From: Catellatospora sp. TT07R-123
Lineage (GTDB): Bacteria > Actinomycetota > Actinomycetes > Mycobacteriales > Micromonosporaceae
Length of the DNA: 64,000 bases
Direction: 5' to 3'
Assembly: GCF_018327705.1 (NCBI RefSeq)
Contig: NZ_BNEM01000002.1
Span: 4,154,001 to 4,218,000, forward strand
Shown: positions 15,671 through 24,487 of the stretch, piece by piece
Numbering within the stretch: the first letter of the stretch is position 1
How the letters are laid out: every line of letters starts with the position of its first letter
The notes under the pieces: generated by a model
What the model saw: the letters and a program-made list of their open reading frames with translations, nothing else
The model's database searches: none
Told to the model about the DNA's origin: nothing
Program-made: the position numbers and the translations under genes

Positions 15671-16847
15671 GCAGGCCGCGCGAGATGATCGTCTTCTGGA
15701 TCTCGCTGGTGCCCTCGCCGATGAGCAGGAACGGCGCCTCGCGCATCAGCCGCTCGATCTCGTACTCCTTGGAGTAGCCGTAGCCGCCGTGGATGCGGAA
15801 CGACTCGGTGACGATCTCGTGGCAGTATTCGCTGGCCAGCAGCTTGGCCATGCCCGCCTCGACGTCGTTGCGCTGGCCGGAGTCCTTCAGCCGCGCGGCG
15901 TTGACCATGAGCGCGTGCGCCGCCTCGATCTTGGTGCCCATCTCGGCGAGCTTGAACGCGATCGCCTGGTGCTCGGCGATGGCCTTGCCGAAGGTGCGGC
16001 GCTGCTGGGCGTACGCCATGGCCAGCTCGAACGCGCGGATGGAGATGCCGCAGGCACGGGCGGCGACGTTGACCCGGCCGACCTCGATGCCGTCCATCAT
16101 CTGGTAGAAGCCGCGACCGGCCAGGTCGGCGCCGCCGAGCACCGCCGACTCGGGCACCCGATGGCCGTCGAGGACCATCTCGGTGGTCTCGACGCCCTTG
16201 TAGCCCATCTTGTCGATCTTGCCGGGGATGGTGAGGCCGGGCGCCGTCTGCCCGAACCCGGGCTCCTTCTCCAGCAGGAACGTCGTCATGTTGCCGTAGA
16301 CCGTGTCGGCGCCCTGGTCGGTCTTGACCAGCGTCGCCACCACCGAGGAGTACGCCCCGTTGGTCAGCCACATCTTCTGGCCGTTGAGGACGTAGGTGTC
16401 GCCGTCGCGCACCGCCTTCGAGGTGATCGCCGAGACGTCGGAGCCGCAGCCCGGCTCGGACATGCTGAAGGCGCCGCGCACCTCGCCGGTGGCCATCCGG
16501 GGCAGCAGCCGCCGCTTCTGCTCCGCCGAGCCGTGCTGGCCGATCAGGTACGCCACGATGAAGTGCGTGTTGACGATGCCGGACACCGACATCCAGCCGC
16601 GGGAGAGCTCCTCGACCACGAGCGCGTAGGTCAGCAGCGACTCGCCGAGGCCGCCGTACTCCTCCGAGATCGTCAGCCCGAACAGGCCCATGTCGCGCAT
16701 CCCGGCGAGGATCTCGTCCGGGTATCGGTCATCGTGTTCGAGCTGCTGCGCCCTGGGGATGATCTCCTTGTCGGCGAACTCGCGTACCGTCTCGAGGATC
16801 GCGGTCTGCACGTCGGTCAATCCGGGAGTACGGGCGAGACGGGCCAT
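15648..16847 (-). CDS. acyl-CoA dehydrogenase, probable methylsuccinyl-CoA dehydrogenase
   Basis: A 399-residue flavoprotein of the acyl-CoA dehydrogenase family. Visible are GLFGLTISEEYGGLGES, the FAD-binding GAFSMSEPGCGSDVSAI, KMWLTNGAYS, and the C-terminal IHGGYGYSKEYEIERLMREAP, with the catalytic Glu region RTFGKAIAEHQAI. It strongly resembles the dehydrogenase of Streptomyces ethylmalonyl-CoA clusters, which oxidises methylsuccinyl-CoA to mesaconyl-CoA. It stands alone here on the minus strand, with its product handled by the hydratase at 10557. Other short branched-chain acyl-CoA substrates cannot be excluded. Confidence 0.85.
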   Translation of the reverse strand: MARLARTPGLTDVQTAILETVREFADKEIIPRAQQLEHDDRYPDEILAGMRDMGLFGLTISEEYGGLGESLLTYALVVEELSRGWMSVSGIVNTHFIVAYLIGQHGSAEQKRRLLPRMATGEVRGAFSMSEPGCGSDVSAITSKAVRDGDTYVLNGQKMWLTNGAYSSVVATLVKTDQGADTVYGNMTTFLLEKEPGFGQTAPGLTIPGKIDKMGYKGVETTEMVLDGHRVPESAVLGGADLAGRGFYQMMDGIEVGRVNVAARACGISIRAFELAMAYAQQRRTFGKAIAEHQAIAFKLAEMGTKIEAAHALMVNAARLKDSGQRNDVEAGMAKLLASEYCHEIVTESFRIHGGYGYSKEYEIERLMREAPFLLIGEGTSEIQKTIISRGLLKEYRAR

Positions 16848-17009
16848 AGTCAGCCTCCAGGGCAGGAACTGAACGAACCTTCAGGTGAGGCGATTATGGG
16901 CCGCGCCCAGTGCCCATCCAAGCTGCTTGACAAGGACGTCACTGTGAAAAGGTTCACCGGCCGGTAACGTGCGCCTGCCGGATGTCCGCTCGCCCGAACG
17001 AGGAGCCAC

Positions 17010-17528
17010 ATGACCTACCCGCCGCCCCCCGGCCAGGACCCCTACGGCAACCCGCCCGCCGGGAACCCCTACGCCCCCCAGCCGCCGGCCACGCCCGACC
17101 CGTACGCCGTCCCGGCCACGCCGGACCCGTACTCGGTGCCGCCGGCCTCGGGCAGCCCGTACCAGCAGCCGCCGGTGTCCGCCCAGCCCTACGGCCAGTA
17201 CGCGTACGGCCAGCAGCCGTACCCGCAGCCGGCCTCGGGCGGCACCAACGGCATGGCCATCGCCTCCCTGGTGCTCGGCATCGCCGGCGTGCTGACCTGC
17301 TGCTGCTACGGCTTCGGCGCGCTGCCCGGCCTGATCGGCGCGATCCTCGGCCACCTGAGCATGAAGCAGATCCGGGAGCGCAACCAGGACGGCCGCGGCC
17401 TGGCCATCGCCGGTATCGCCACCGGCTGGGCCGGCGTGGCGCTCTCGGTGGGCATGCTGGCGCTGATCGTCATCGGCGTGGTCAGCGACCCGAACCTGCT
17501 GAACGACATCCAGAACGGCAGCAGGTAG
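17010..17528 (+). CDS. DUF4190 membrane protein with Pro/Tyr-rich head
   Basis: A 172-residue protein. The first 80 residues form a disordered Pro/Tyr/Gln-rich segment with repeats such as PDPYAVPATPDPYSVPP. Two membrane helices follow: MAIASLVLGIAGVLTCCCYGFG and GLAIAGIATGWAGVALSVGML, separated by GAILGHLSMKQIRERNQDGRG. The GHLS..QIR..GQ.GRGLAIAG pattern defines DUF4190. The role is unknown. A strong hairpin follows the stop. Confidence 0.88.
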   Translation: MTYPPPPGQDPYGNPPAGNPYAPQPPATPDPYAVPATPDPYSVPPASGSPYQQPPVSAQPYGQYAYGQQPYPQPASGGTNGMAIASLVLGIAGVLTCCCYGFGALPGLIGAILGHLSMKQIRERNQDGRGLAIAGIATGWAGVALSVGMLALIVIGVVSDPNLLNDIQNGSR

Positions 17529-17549
17529 CAGTCGTCCTGAGACGCCGGT

Positions 17550-17590
17550 GAGGCGCCGCCCCGTGCCAGGCGGGCACGGGGCGGCGCCTC
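17550..17590. terminator. hairpin terminator between convergent genes
   Basis: Perfect 18-base arms at 17550-17567 and 17573-17590 (GAGGCGCCGCCCCGTGCC and its complement) surround a five-base loop. It stands between the stops of the DUF4190 and SDR genes and can serve both directions. No long T run follows, as usual in actinomycetes. Confidence 0.85.
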
Positions 17591-17604
17591 ATCCGCTTCG
17601 CGGT

Positions 17605-18444
17605 TCAGAGACCGACGGCCTTGGCGCTGGCCTCCCATACCCGTGCGGCCAGCTGCGGGTCGCGGATGGCCGGGTTGGGCGGGGTCAGCTTGCGCGAGAC
17701 GTAGTAGCCGCCGTTGACCAGCTGGGCCGGATCCGCCGTGGACAGCCACACGAGCTGGTCGGCACCCTGCTCCGGAGTGGCCAGACCGGGTGCGATCTTG
17801 TAGAACAGCTTCGCCAGCGGGGTGCCGAACCGGGTGCGCACCACGCCGGGGTGGAACGAGTAGCTGAGCAGGTCCGGCCAGCGCCGGGCCGCCTCTGCGG
17901 CGAACAGGATGTTCGCCCGCTTCGAACCGCCGTACGCCAGCCAGGCGCTGTACACCCCGCCGGTCCGGTCCAGGTTGTCCGGGTCGAGGCTGCCCGTGTT
18001 GTGCGCCACCGATGCCGTGTTCACGATCCGGGCGCCGGGGGCCAGCCGTTCCCGCAGCAGGCTGGTCAGCAGGAACGGCGCCAGGTGGTTGGTCTGGATC
18101 GTCAGTTCGTGACCGTCCACGGTGGTGACCCGGGAGCGCGCCACCACGCCCGCGTTGTTGGCCAGCACGTCGATCCGCTCGCCGGACAGCCGCTCGGCCA
18201 GTGCCCGCACGTCGTCGAGCCGGGCGAAGTCGGCCAGCGCACCGGCCGGAGCCGGACCGGTCGCCGCCGCCCCGACCAGCGCCAGCGTCGCTTCAACGCG
18301 GGCGGCGTCGCGACCGACGACGGTCACCCGCCAGCCCGCTCGGGCCAGGGCGATCGCGCCCGCCTGGCCGATGCCCGAGGTGGCGCCCGTGATCACCACA
18401 TGACCGGGGTCGTTCACCTTCTGGGACGCCGTGAGATCTTCCAC
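17605..18444 (-). CDS. short-chain dehydrogenase/reductase
   Basis: A 279-residue SDR. The cofactor motif TGATSGIG is at about residues 19-26, VGRD follows the second strand (suggesting NADP), NNAG is near residue 97, and the catalytic Tyr-Lys is in YGGSKRAN, preceded by the Ser of NTASVAHN. The C-terminal half (SYSFHPGVVRTRFG) is as in retinol dehydrogenase/WW-domain-oxidoreductase-like SDRs. The substrate cannot be named. The gene is divergent from the CoA ester lyase gene, with about 73 bases between the starts. Confidence 0.88.
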   Translation of the reverse strand: MEDLTASQKVNDPGHVVITGATSGIGQAGAIALARAGWRVTVVGRDAARVEATLALVGAAATGPAPAGALADFARLDDVRALAERLSGERIDVLANNAGVVARSRVTTVDGHELTIQTNHLAPFLLTSLLRERLAPGARIVNTASVAHNTGSLDPDNLDRTGGVYSAWLAYGGSKRANILFAAEAARRWPDLLSYSFHPGVVRTRFGTPLAKLFYKIAPGLATPEQGADQLVWLSTADPAQLVNGGYYVSRKLTPPNPAIRDPQLAARVWEASAKAVGL

Positions 18445-18517
18445 AGTCCCGTTCTCCTCTCGCCGGGGGGAAGGTTACCGTGGCGTCAACTTACTGAACG
18501 GTCCTTAAGGAGACTCG

Positions 18518-19471
18518 ATGGCCGCGTTGGGGCGTTCCCGCAGGTCTTGCCTTGCCGTGCCGGGGTCCAGCGTCAAGATGCTCGGAAAAGCCCAGGGCCT
18601 GCCCGCCGACCAGGTCTTCCTGGACCTGGAGGACGCGGTCGCCCCGCTGGCCAAGCCCGAGGCGCGCAAGAACATCGTGGCCGCGCTCAACGAGGGCGAC
18701 TGGGCGGGCAAGACCCGCGTGGTCCGGGTCAACGACCTCACCACGCCGTGGACCTACCGCGACGTCATCGAGATCGTCGAGGGTGCCGGGGCCAACCTGG
18801 ACTGCATCATGCTGCCCAAGGTGCAGAGCGCCGCGCACGTCGAGTGGCTCGACCTCACGCTGACCCAGCTGGAGAAGACGCTCGGCCTGCCCGTCGGCGG
18901 CATCGGCATCGAGGCCCAGATCGAGAACGCCGCCGGGCTGGTCAACGTGGACGCCATCGCCGCGGCCTCGCCCCGGGTGGAGACCATCATCTTCGGCCCC
19001 GCCGACTTCATGGCCTCGATCAACATGAAGTCCCTGGTCGTGGGCGCGCTCATCCCGAGCTACCCGGGCGACCCGTACCACTACATCCTGATGCGCATCC
19101 TCATGGCCGCGCGCATGCACGGCAAGCAGGCCATCGACGGCCCGTACCTGCAGATCAAGGATGTGGACGGGTTCACCGAGGTGGCCCGGCGCTCGGCCGC
19201 GCTGGGCTTCGACGGCAAGTGGGTGCTGCACCCCGGCCAGCTCGACGCGGCCAACGAGGTCTACTCGCCGGCGCAGGCCGACTACGACCACGCCGAGCTG
19301 ATCCTCGACGCGTACGACTACTACACCTCCGAGCAGGGCGGCAGGCTCGGCGCGGTGATGCTCGGCGACGAGATGATCGACGAGGCGTCCCGCAAGATGG
19401 CGCTGGTCATCTCCGCCAAGGGCCGCGCCGCGGGCATGACCCGCACGACCGCCTTCACCCCGCCCGCCTGA
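18518..19471 (+). CDS. HpcH/CitE-family lyase, probable malyl/beta-methylmalyl-CoA lyase
   Basis: A 317-residue TIM-barrel lyase. VPGSSVKMLGKAQGLPADQVFLDLEDAVAP (its LDLEDAV metal site), the IEAQIENAAGLVNVD segment and the FGPADFMAS signature identify the citrate lyase beta-like family. The protein matches the CitE-like enzyme of ethylmalonyl-CoA pathway clusters, splitting beta-methylmalyl-CoA into glyoxylate and propionyl-CoA and making or cleaving malyl-CoA. An AAGGAG site precedes the ATG at 18518 by five bases. The other pathway members in the window are at 10557 and 15648. Confidence 0.85.
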   Translation: MAALGRSRRSCLAVPGSSVKMLGKAQGLPADQVFLDLEDAVAPLAKPEARKNIVAALNEGDWAGKTRVVRVNDLTTPWTYRDVIEIVEGAGANLDCIMLPKVQSAAHVEWLDLTLTQLEKTLGLPVGGIGIEAQIENAAGLVNVDAIAAASPRVETIIFGPADFMASINMKSLVVGALIPSYPGDPYHYILMRILMAARMHGKQAIDGPYLQIKDVDGFTEVARRSAALGFDGKWVLHPGQLDAANEVYSPAQADYDHAELILDAYDYYTSEQGGRLGAVMLGDEMIDEASRKMALVISAKGRAAGMTRTTAFTPPA

Positions 19472-19511
19472 CCCGCCCGCGGACCCGCCCCGCGCCGCCC
19501 CCAGATCACGC

Positions 19512-19570
19512 AAGTTGCCTGGCAATCGGGCATTCGGGAGTCCCGAATACGCCCGATTGCCAGGCAACTT
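19512..19570. repeat. near-perfect 59-base palindrome between convergent genes
   Basis: Perfect 20-base arms lie at 19512-19531 and 19551-19570. Inside them ATTCGGGA (19532-19539) pairs with TCCCGAAT (19541-19548), leaving a one-base centre and a two-base bulge, so almost the whole element is self-complementary. It is located between the lyase and DDAH stops. It resembles the other long palindromes in the window in size but not in sequence. Confidence 0.9.
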
Positions 19571-19595
19571 CGCTAACGATCTTGGGGGTACGGGC

Positions 19596-20438
19596 TCAGT
19601 CGCGCAGCTCGGCGATGCAGCACTTGATGCTGCCGCCGCCCTTCTTCAGCTCGCTCAGCTCGACCGCCACCGGGTGGTAGCCCGCCGCGGCGACCTTCTC
19701 GGCGAACGCGGCCGACTCGGTGTTGATCACGACGTTGCGGCCGTCGCTGACCAGGTTGAGCGCGAACGCGAGCGCGTCGGCCTCGTCGGCGATGACGGCG
19801 TTCGGGAACAGCTGGGCCAGCACCCGCTGCGACGCCTCGGAGAAGGCGCCCGGGAAGTACGTGACGTTCTCGTCGTCCAGCGCGGCCAGGGCCACGTCCA
19901 GGTGGTAGAAGCGCGGGTCGACCAGCTTCAGCGAGATCACCGGGCGGCCCAGGGCCTCGGCGGCCTCGGCGTGCGCGGCGGGCTCGGTGCGGAAGCCGTA
20001 CCCGGCCAGCGCGATGCCGCCGTGCGCGTTCGGCAGGTACGCGAAGTCGCCCTCGCCCTCGTTGATCTGGGTCGGGGCCACGAAGCGGTAGTCGTCGCCG
20101 GCCTCGTAGAAGGCGCGGTGGCCGGCGGCCTCGTCGGCACGCTGCGGGTAGCGGAACTTCGCCCCGTACGCCACGCCGTCGACCACGAACGCGCCGTTGG
20201 CCGCGAAGACCATGTCGGGCAGGCCCGGGGTCGGCTTCAGCACGTGCACGGTGTGGCCGAGGTCGACCATGGTCTGGCGGAGGCCGTCCCACTGCTTCAC
20301 GGCGAGCGCGGTGTCGACCGGGGTGGTGGTGTCCATCCACGGATTGATCGCGTACTCGACGACGTAGTGCTCCGGCGGGCACATCAGGTACGTGCGAGGC
20401 CGGGGCTGACGGGTGGGGAGGAGGTCACGCTCTGTCAC
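19596..20438 (-). CDS. dimethylarginine dimethylaminohydrolase-like enzyme
   Basis: A 280-residue guanidine-modifying enzyme of the DDAH/arginine deiminase fold. Typical parts are MCPPEHYVVEYAINPWMD near the N-terminus, GLPDMVFAANGAFV, EGEGDFAY, YHLDVALA carrying the catalytic His, and the C-terminal GGGSIKCCIAELRD with the nucleophilic Cys. DDAH hydrolyses methylated arginine to citrulline; bacterial members may instead act on arginine or ornithine-related guanidines. The GTG at 20438 is chosen since it begins just before the conserved region; a longer frame from 20525 is unlikely. Confidence 0.87.
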   Translation of the reverse strand: MTERDLLPTRQPRPRTYLMCPPEHYVVEYAINPWMDTTTPVDTALAVKQWDGLRQTMVDLGHTVHVLKPTPGLPDMVFAANGAFVVDGVAYGAKFRYPQRADEAAGHRAFYEAGDDYRFVAPTQINEGEGDFAYLPNAHGGIALAGYGFRTEPAAHAEAAEALGRPVISLKLVDPRFYHLDVALAALDDENVTYFPGAFSEASQRVLAQLFPNAVIADEADALAFALNLVSDGRNVVINTESAAFAEKVAAAGYHPVAVELSELKKGGGSIKCCIAELRD

Positions 20439-20563
20439 GATCAGCCAATTTACCCAGCTCCAAGCCCATTTCGTAGCGCGATGGCTTGCGTATCGCGGCG
20501 GTCTGTTGCAAACCGGGGGCGTCACACCGACGGTTTGTTAACCGCGAGCGCGGGCAACCGCTC

Positions 20564-22870
20564 TCACTTGAAGCGGAACAGCCGTAGCGAATTGGTCACG
20601 ACGAAGATGCTGCTCAGCGCCATCGCGGCGGCCGCGAGCACCGGCGTGACCAGCCCGGCGGCGGCCAGCGGCAGCGCGGCGACGTTGTAGGCGAACGCCC
20701 AGAACAGGTTGCCCCTGATCGTGGCCAGCGTGGCCCGGGACAGCCGGATCGCGTCGGCGGCCGCGTGCAGGTCGCCGCGGACCAGGGTCAGGTCGGCGGC
20801 CTCGATCGCGGCGTCGGTGCCGGTGCCCATGGCCAGCCCGAGGTCGGCCGCGGCCAGGGCGGCCGCGTCGTTGACCCCGTCGCCGACCATCGCCACCCGG
20901 TGCGCGCCGCCGTCCTGGGCCCGGCGCACCGCGTCGACCTTGCCGGCCGGGAGCACCCCCGCGATGACCTCGTCGATGCCCACCTCGGCGGCGACGGCGC
21001 GGGCCGGCCCCTCGGCGTCGCCGGTGAGCAGGACCGGCCGCAGGCCGAGGGCCTTGAAGCGGGCGACCGCGTCGGCCGAACCGGGCTTGACCGTGTCCGC
21101 CACCAGCAGCCACCCGGCGAACACCCCGTCGAGGGCTACCGCCACGGCGGTGCGGCCGCCGTCAAGAAGCGGCCCCGCCATCCCGGAGAGCGAGCTGAGC
21201 TGCTGCTCGTCTCGCTGACGCGAGCCGGCGAAGGTGCCCTTCCGGTCCCCCTGAGCGGGGATGGCGGCCACGCCGTGGCCGGCGAGGAGGCTGGCGCGGC
21301 CGACGAGGACCGTGCGGCCTGCGACGGTGCCCTGGGCGCCCAGGCCCGGTAGGGAGCGGAAGTCGCGCACCGGGGCGGGCGCGATGCCGCGGGCGGCGGC
21401 GCCCGCCACGACGGCGCGGGCGATCGGGTGCTCGGAGGCGTGCTCGACGGCGGCCGCGGCACGCAGCAGCTGCGCCTCGGTGATCCCGGCGGCGGGCAGG
21501 ACCTCGACCAGGCTCATCACGCCGGTGGTGACGGTGCCGGTCTTGTCCAGCAGCACGGTGTCGACCCTGCGGGTGGACTCCAGCACCTCGGGGCCGCGGA
21601 TCAGGATGCCGAGCTGGGCGCCCCGGCCGGTGCCGACCAGCAGCGCGGTCGGGGTGGCCAGTCCCAGCGCGCACGGGCACGCCACGATCAGCACGGCGAC
21701 CGCGGCGGTCACGGCCGCACTGGTCACGCCCCCGTCGTACGCGGTCCAGAAGCCGAACGTCGCCACCGACAGCGCGACGACCACCGGCACGAACACCGCC
21801 GACACCCGGTCGGCCAGCCGCTGCACCGGCGCCTTGCCCGACTGCGCCTCGGTGACCAGCTTCGACATCTGGGCGAGCTGCGTGTCCGCGCCGACCCGGG
21901 TGGCCCGCACGACCAGGCGCCCGCCCGCGTTGACGGTCGCGCCGACGACCCGGTCACCCGGCCCGACCTCGACCGGGACGCTCTCGCCGGTGAGCATGCT
22001 CGCGTCGACCGCGCTCGCCCCCTCGGCGACCTCGCCGTCCGTGGCGATCTTCTCGCCGGGGCGCACCACGAACAGGTCGCCCACGGCCAGGCTCGCGACG
22101 GGCACCCGCACCTCGGCACCGTCGCGCAGCACCACCGCGTCCTTGGCGCCCAGGTCGAGCAGCGCGCGCAGCGCGGACCCGGCCCGCCGCTTGGCCCGGT
22201 GCTCGAACCATCGCCCGGCCAGCAGGAACGTGGTCAGCGTGGTGGTCACCTCCAGGTAGAGGTGCATGCCGGGGTCGTCGGTGCGCGAGGCGAGCCAGCT
22301 CAGCGACATGGTCATGCCGGTCGTCCCGGCGCCGCCGAAGAACAGCGCCCACCCGCTCCAGCCGTACGACACCAGCACGCCGAGGCTGATCAGCGTGTCC
22401 ATGGTGGCGGTGCCGTGGCGGGCGTTGAGCAGGGCGGCGCGGTGGAACGGCCACGCCCCCCACACCGCGACCGGCGAGGCCAGTGTGAACGCCAGCCACT
22501 GCCAGTTCGGGAACTGGAGCGCCGGCACCATGCTGAGCAGCACCACCGGCACGGTCAGCGCCGCGGTGACCAGCAGCCGCTGCCGCAGCGGGTCCGGCTC
22601 GGCCCCCGCGTCCGGCGCGGCCTGCCCGGAGTGCTCGGGCTGCTCCGGCTCCGGCACGCTGGCGGTGTAGCCCGTCGCCTCGACGACCTTGACCAGGTCG
22701 TCGAGCGACACGTTCGGCGGGTAGGTCACGTGGGCGGTCTCGGTGGCGAAGTTGACCGTCGCGCTGACCCCGTCGACCCGGTTGAGCTTGCGCTCGACCC
22801 GGCCCGCACAGGTGGCGCAGGTCATGCCGCCGATACCCAGCTCGATGACCTGCGCCTGCCCCGTCGCCAT
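20564..22870 (-). CDS. copA: copper-exporting P1B-type ATPase
   Basis: A 768-residue pump. One N-terminal metal-binding domain has GMTCATCAG (Cys18, Cys21). The membrane part carries the CPC motif in [19 protein letters not shown], and the cytoplasmic part has the phosphorylated DKTGT, the HP of EHPIARAV and [14 protein letters not shown] lies in the actuator domain. It exports Cu(I) using ATP. The nucleotide-binding domain has an odd extra stretch (about 21160-21260) reading [17 protein letters not shown] and on, which replaces the short linker usual here. It is the last gene of the csoR-copZ operon. Confidence 0.93.
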   Translation of the reverse strand: MATGQAQVIELGIGGMTCATCAGRVERKLNRVDGVSATVNFATETAHVTYPPNVSLDDLVKVVEATGYTASVPEPEQPEHSGQAAPDAGAEPDPLRQRLLVTAALTVPVVLLSMVPALQFPNWQWLAFTLASPVAVWGAWPFHRAALLNARHGTATMDTLISLGVLVSYGWSGWALFFGGAGTTGMTMSLSWLASRTDDPGMHLYLEVTTTLTTFLLAGRWFEHRAKRRAGSALRALLDLGAKDAVVLRDGAEVRVPVASLAVGDLFVVRPGEKIATDGEVAEGASAVDASMLTGESVPVEVGPGDRVVGATVNAGGRLVVRATRVGADTQLAQMSKLVTEAQSGKAPVQRLADRVSAVFVPVVVALSVATFGFWTAYDGGVTSAAVTAAVAVLIVACPCALGLATPTALLVGTGRGAQLGILIRGPEVLESTRRVDTVLLDKTGTVTTGVMSLVEVLPAAGITEAQLLRAAAAVEHASEHPIARAVVAGAAARGIAPAPVRDFRSLPGLGAQGTVAGRTVLVGRASLLAGHGVAAIPAQGDRKGTFAGSRQRDEQQLSSLSGMAGPLLDGGRTAVAVALDGVFAGWLLVADTVKPGSADAVARFKALGLRPVLLTGDAEGPARAVAAEVGIDEVIAGVLPAGKVDAVRRAQDGGAHRVAMVGDGVNDAAALAAADLGLAMGTGTDAAIEAADLTLVRGDLHAAADAIRLSRATLATIRGNLFWAFAYNVAALPLAAAGLVTPVLAAAAMALSSIFVVTNSLRLFRFK

Positions 22871-22889
22871 GACGTCCTCCCCGCGCGGA

Positions 22890-23870
22890 CTACTGGCCGG
22901 GTGCCGGGACGACCAGGGTGAACTCGGCGGTGTGGACCTTGCCGTCGGCCTGGAAGTCGAAGTACATCCGGTAGGTGCCGGCGCTGGGCGCCGACAGCCA
23001 GAACTTGACCCCGCCGTTGACCAGGGCGGGTTCGGGGTGCACGTGCACGTACCCGAGGTCGAGGTCGCGCAGGACCACGAGGTGGCCGAACGACCCGAGG
23101 TAGGGCTGCATGGTGACCGGCTTGCCGTCGCGGGTGACCGTGAACAGCATCGGCTGGCTCGCACCGATCATGGTGGCGCCCTGGTAGGCGACGGTGTAGC
23201 CGCCCGTCTCGGTCTGCTGGGCCGCCGCCGGCAGCGCCTTGGGCGCGTAGTCGCCGGCCACGGTCAGGTCGGTGCCCAGTGCCACGGCGGTCTGGATGCC
23301 GGCCTTGTCGACGGCGGTGAAGTCGGCGTACGCCCGCCACAGGCCGGGCTTGTCCAGGTCGGCGGTGACCGACCAGGTGCCGTCGGCGGCCATCACCGGG
23401 TGCAGGTGCTGGTAGCCGGTGAGGTCGCGGCGCACCACGACCAGGTGCAGCGGCTTGTCGTGCACGACGGCGAAGTTCGTGGCGGCGCTGCCGTCGCCGG
23501 CGCGGATCACGAACGACAGCTGCCGGGTGCCCGGCTTGTCGAAGGTGGTGGTCGCGGGCACCAGCGTGTAGCCGCCGGAGCTGATCGACAGGCCGCCGAC
23601 CTCGGATCCCGCGCTGGCCAGCGGGCTGTGCACGTGCGCGCCCGGCGCGGCGGAGCCGGTGGGTGCGGGGGCCCCGGTGGTCGCCCCCTCAGTGGGGCTG
23701 CTCGGCGGCCCGAGCAGCTTGCCGAGGGTGAAACCGACCACGAGCGCGACGATCAGACCGGCCACGATGAGCCCGATCCGCGACCCGGCCGGGTCGAGCA
23801 CCGGCTTGGCCGACTGTGCCCGGACCACCGGCTCGGCGGCCTGCTCGGTGGTCGACGGCGACTCAGGCAT
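22890..23870 (-). CDS. membrane-anchored extracytoplasmic protein of the copper operon
   Basis: A 326-residue protein with a short cytoplasmic N-terminus, one membrane helix ([19 protein letters not shown], about residues 32-50), a Pro/Gly/Ala spacer and two beta-sandwich-like repeats. Each repeat has an HxHP element: [16 protein letters not shown] and [16 protein letters not shown]. These paired His motifs, plus two scattered Met residues, suggest copper binding outside the membrane. It overlaps the copZ stop by eight bases and ends 19 bases before copA, so a role in copper handling is likely. I know of no named enzyme activity. Confidence 0.8.
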   Translation of the reverse strand: MPESPSTTEQAAEPVVRAQSAKPVLDPAGSRIGLIVAGLIVALVVGFTLGKLLGPPSSPTEGATTGAPAPTGSAAPGAHVHSPLASAGSEVGGLSISSGGYTLVPATTTFDKPGTRQLSFVIRAGDGSAATNFAVVHDKPLHLVVVRRDLTGYQHLHPVMAADGTWSVTADLDKPGLWRAYADFTAVDKAGIQTAVALGTDLTVAGDYAPKALPAAAQQTETGGYTVAYQGATMIGASQPMLFTVTRDGKPVTMQPYLGSFGHLVVLRDLDLGYVHVHPEPALVNGGVKFWLSAPSAGTYRMYFDFQADGKVHTAEFTLVVPAPGQ

Positions 23871-24081
23871 CGATGCCCGCCAGCTGGTAGCCGGCCTCGT
23901 CGACGGCGTTGCGCACCTCGTCGATGGGCAGCACCGAGTCGCTGGTGATCTCGGCGGTGCCCGCGGCGAGGTCCACCTGGACGTCGCGCACGCCGGGCAG
24001 CGCGGTCAGCTCGGCGGTCACCGCGGTGACGCAGTGCCCGCAGGTCATCCCCGAGATCTGGTATGTCGTCCGAACCGACAT
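23863..24081 (-). CDS. copZ: copper chaperone CopZ (HMA domain)
   Basis: A 72-residue heavy-metal-associated domain with the metal site GMTCGHCV (Cys14, Cys17) and the usual beta-alpha-beta-beta-alpha-beta pattern. It carries Cu(I) in the cytoplasm and hands it to CopA and CsoR. The gene is 10 bases downstream of csoR and overlaps the next gene by eight bases. Confidence 0.93.
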   Translation of the reverse strand: MSVRTTYQISGMTCGHCVTAVTAELTALPGVRDVQVDLAAGTAEITSDSVLPIDEVRNAVDEAGYQLAGIDA

Positions 24082-24091
24082 CGTTGGCTCC

Positions 24092-24394
24092 CTATGACCG
24101 CACCAGGCGAGCGATCGCCTCGGTGGCTTCCTTGACCTTCGCAGTGGGGTCGCCCGCCCGGGCGGCGTCCACCACGCAGTGGTTGAGATGTCCTTCGAGC
24201 AGGCCGACCGCGACCGCCTGCAGGGCGCGGGTGGCGGCCGAGATCTGCGTCAGGACGTCGATACAGTACGTGTCCTGCTCGACCATCCGCTGGAGGCCGC
24301 GGACCTGTCCCTCCACCCGCTTCAGCCGCGAGAGCAGGGCCTGCTTGTCGTCGGGGTGGCTGTAGCCGACCGGGGCGCTGTCTTCCACGATCAC
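24092..24394 (-). CDS. csoR: copper-sensing repressor CsoR
   Basis: A 100-residue member of the CsoR/RcnR family. The fingerprints are KRVEGQVRGLQRMVEQDTYCIDVLTQI with the first copper Cys, and LEGHLNHCVVDA with the His and second Cys of the Cys-His-Cys copper site. Copper binding releases the repressor from DNA. GTG 24394 is used because the GGGGG of the operator lies seven bases upstream and may act as ribosome site; GTG 24397 and 24388 are alternatives. It heads the copper operon. Confidence 0.92.
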   Translation of the reverse strand: MIVEDSAPVGYSHPDDKQALLSRLKRVEGQVRGLQRMVEQDTYCIDVLTQISAATRALQAVAVGLLEGHLNHCVVDAARAGDPTAKVKEATEAIARLVRS

Positions 24395-24398
24395 CACG

Positions 24399-24415
24399 GT
24401 ACCCCCAGGGGGTAC
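24399..24415. promoter_or_regulatory. CsoR operator
   Basis: GTACCCCCAGGGGGTAC is a perfect palindrome around a central A and has the classic form of CsoR operators (TACCCC-GGGGTA). It abuts the csoR start, so CsoR should repress its own operon. It may also affect the divergent peptidase gene at 24488. Confidence 0.9.
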
Positions 24416-24487
24416 GGGATGGGCAAGCCTGCGCCGCTGGTAGATGCCCACTTGCACCGATCATGCAGTTTTGTCGTTGTTCACCAC

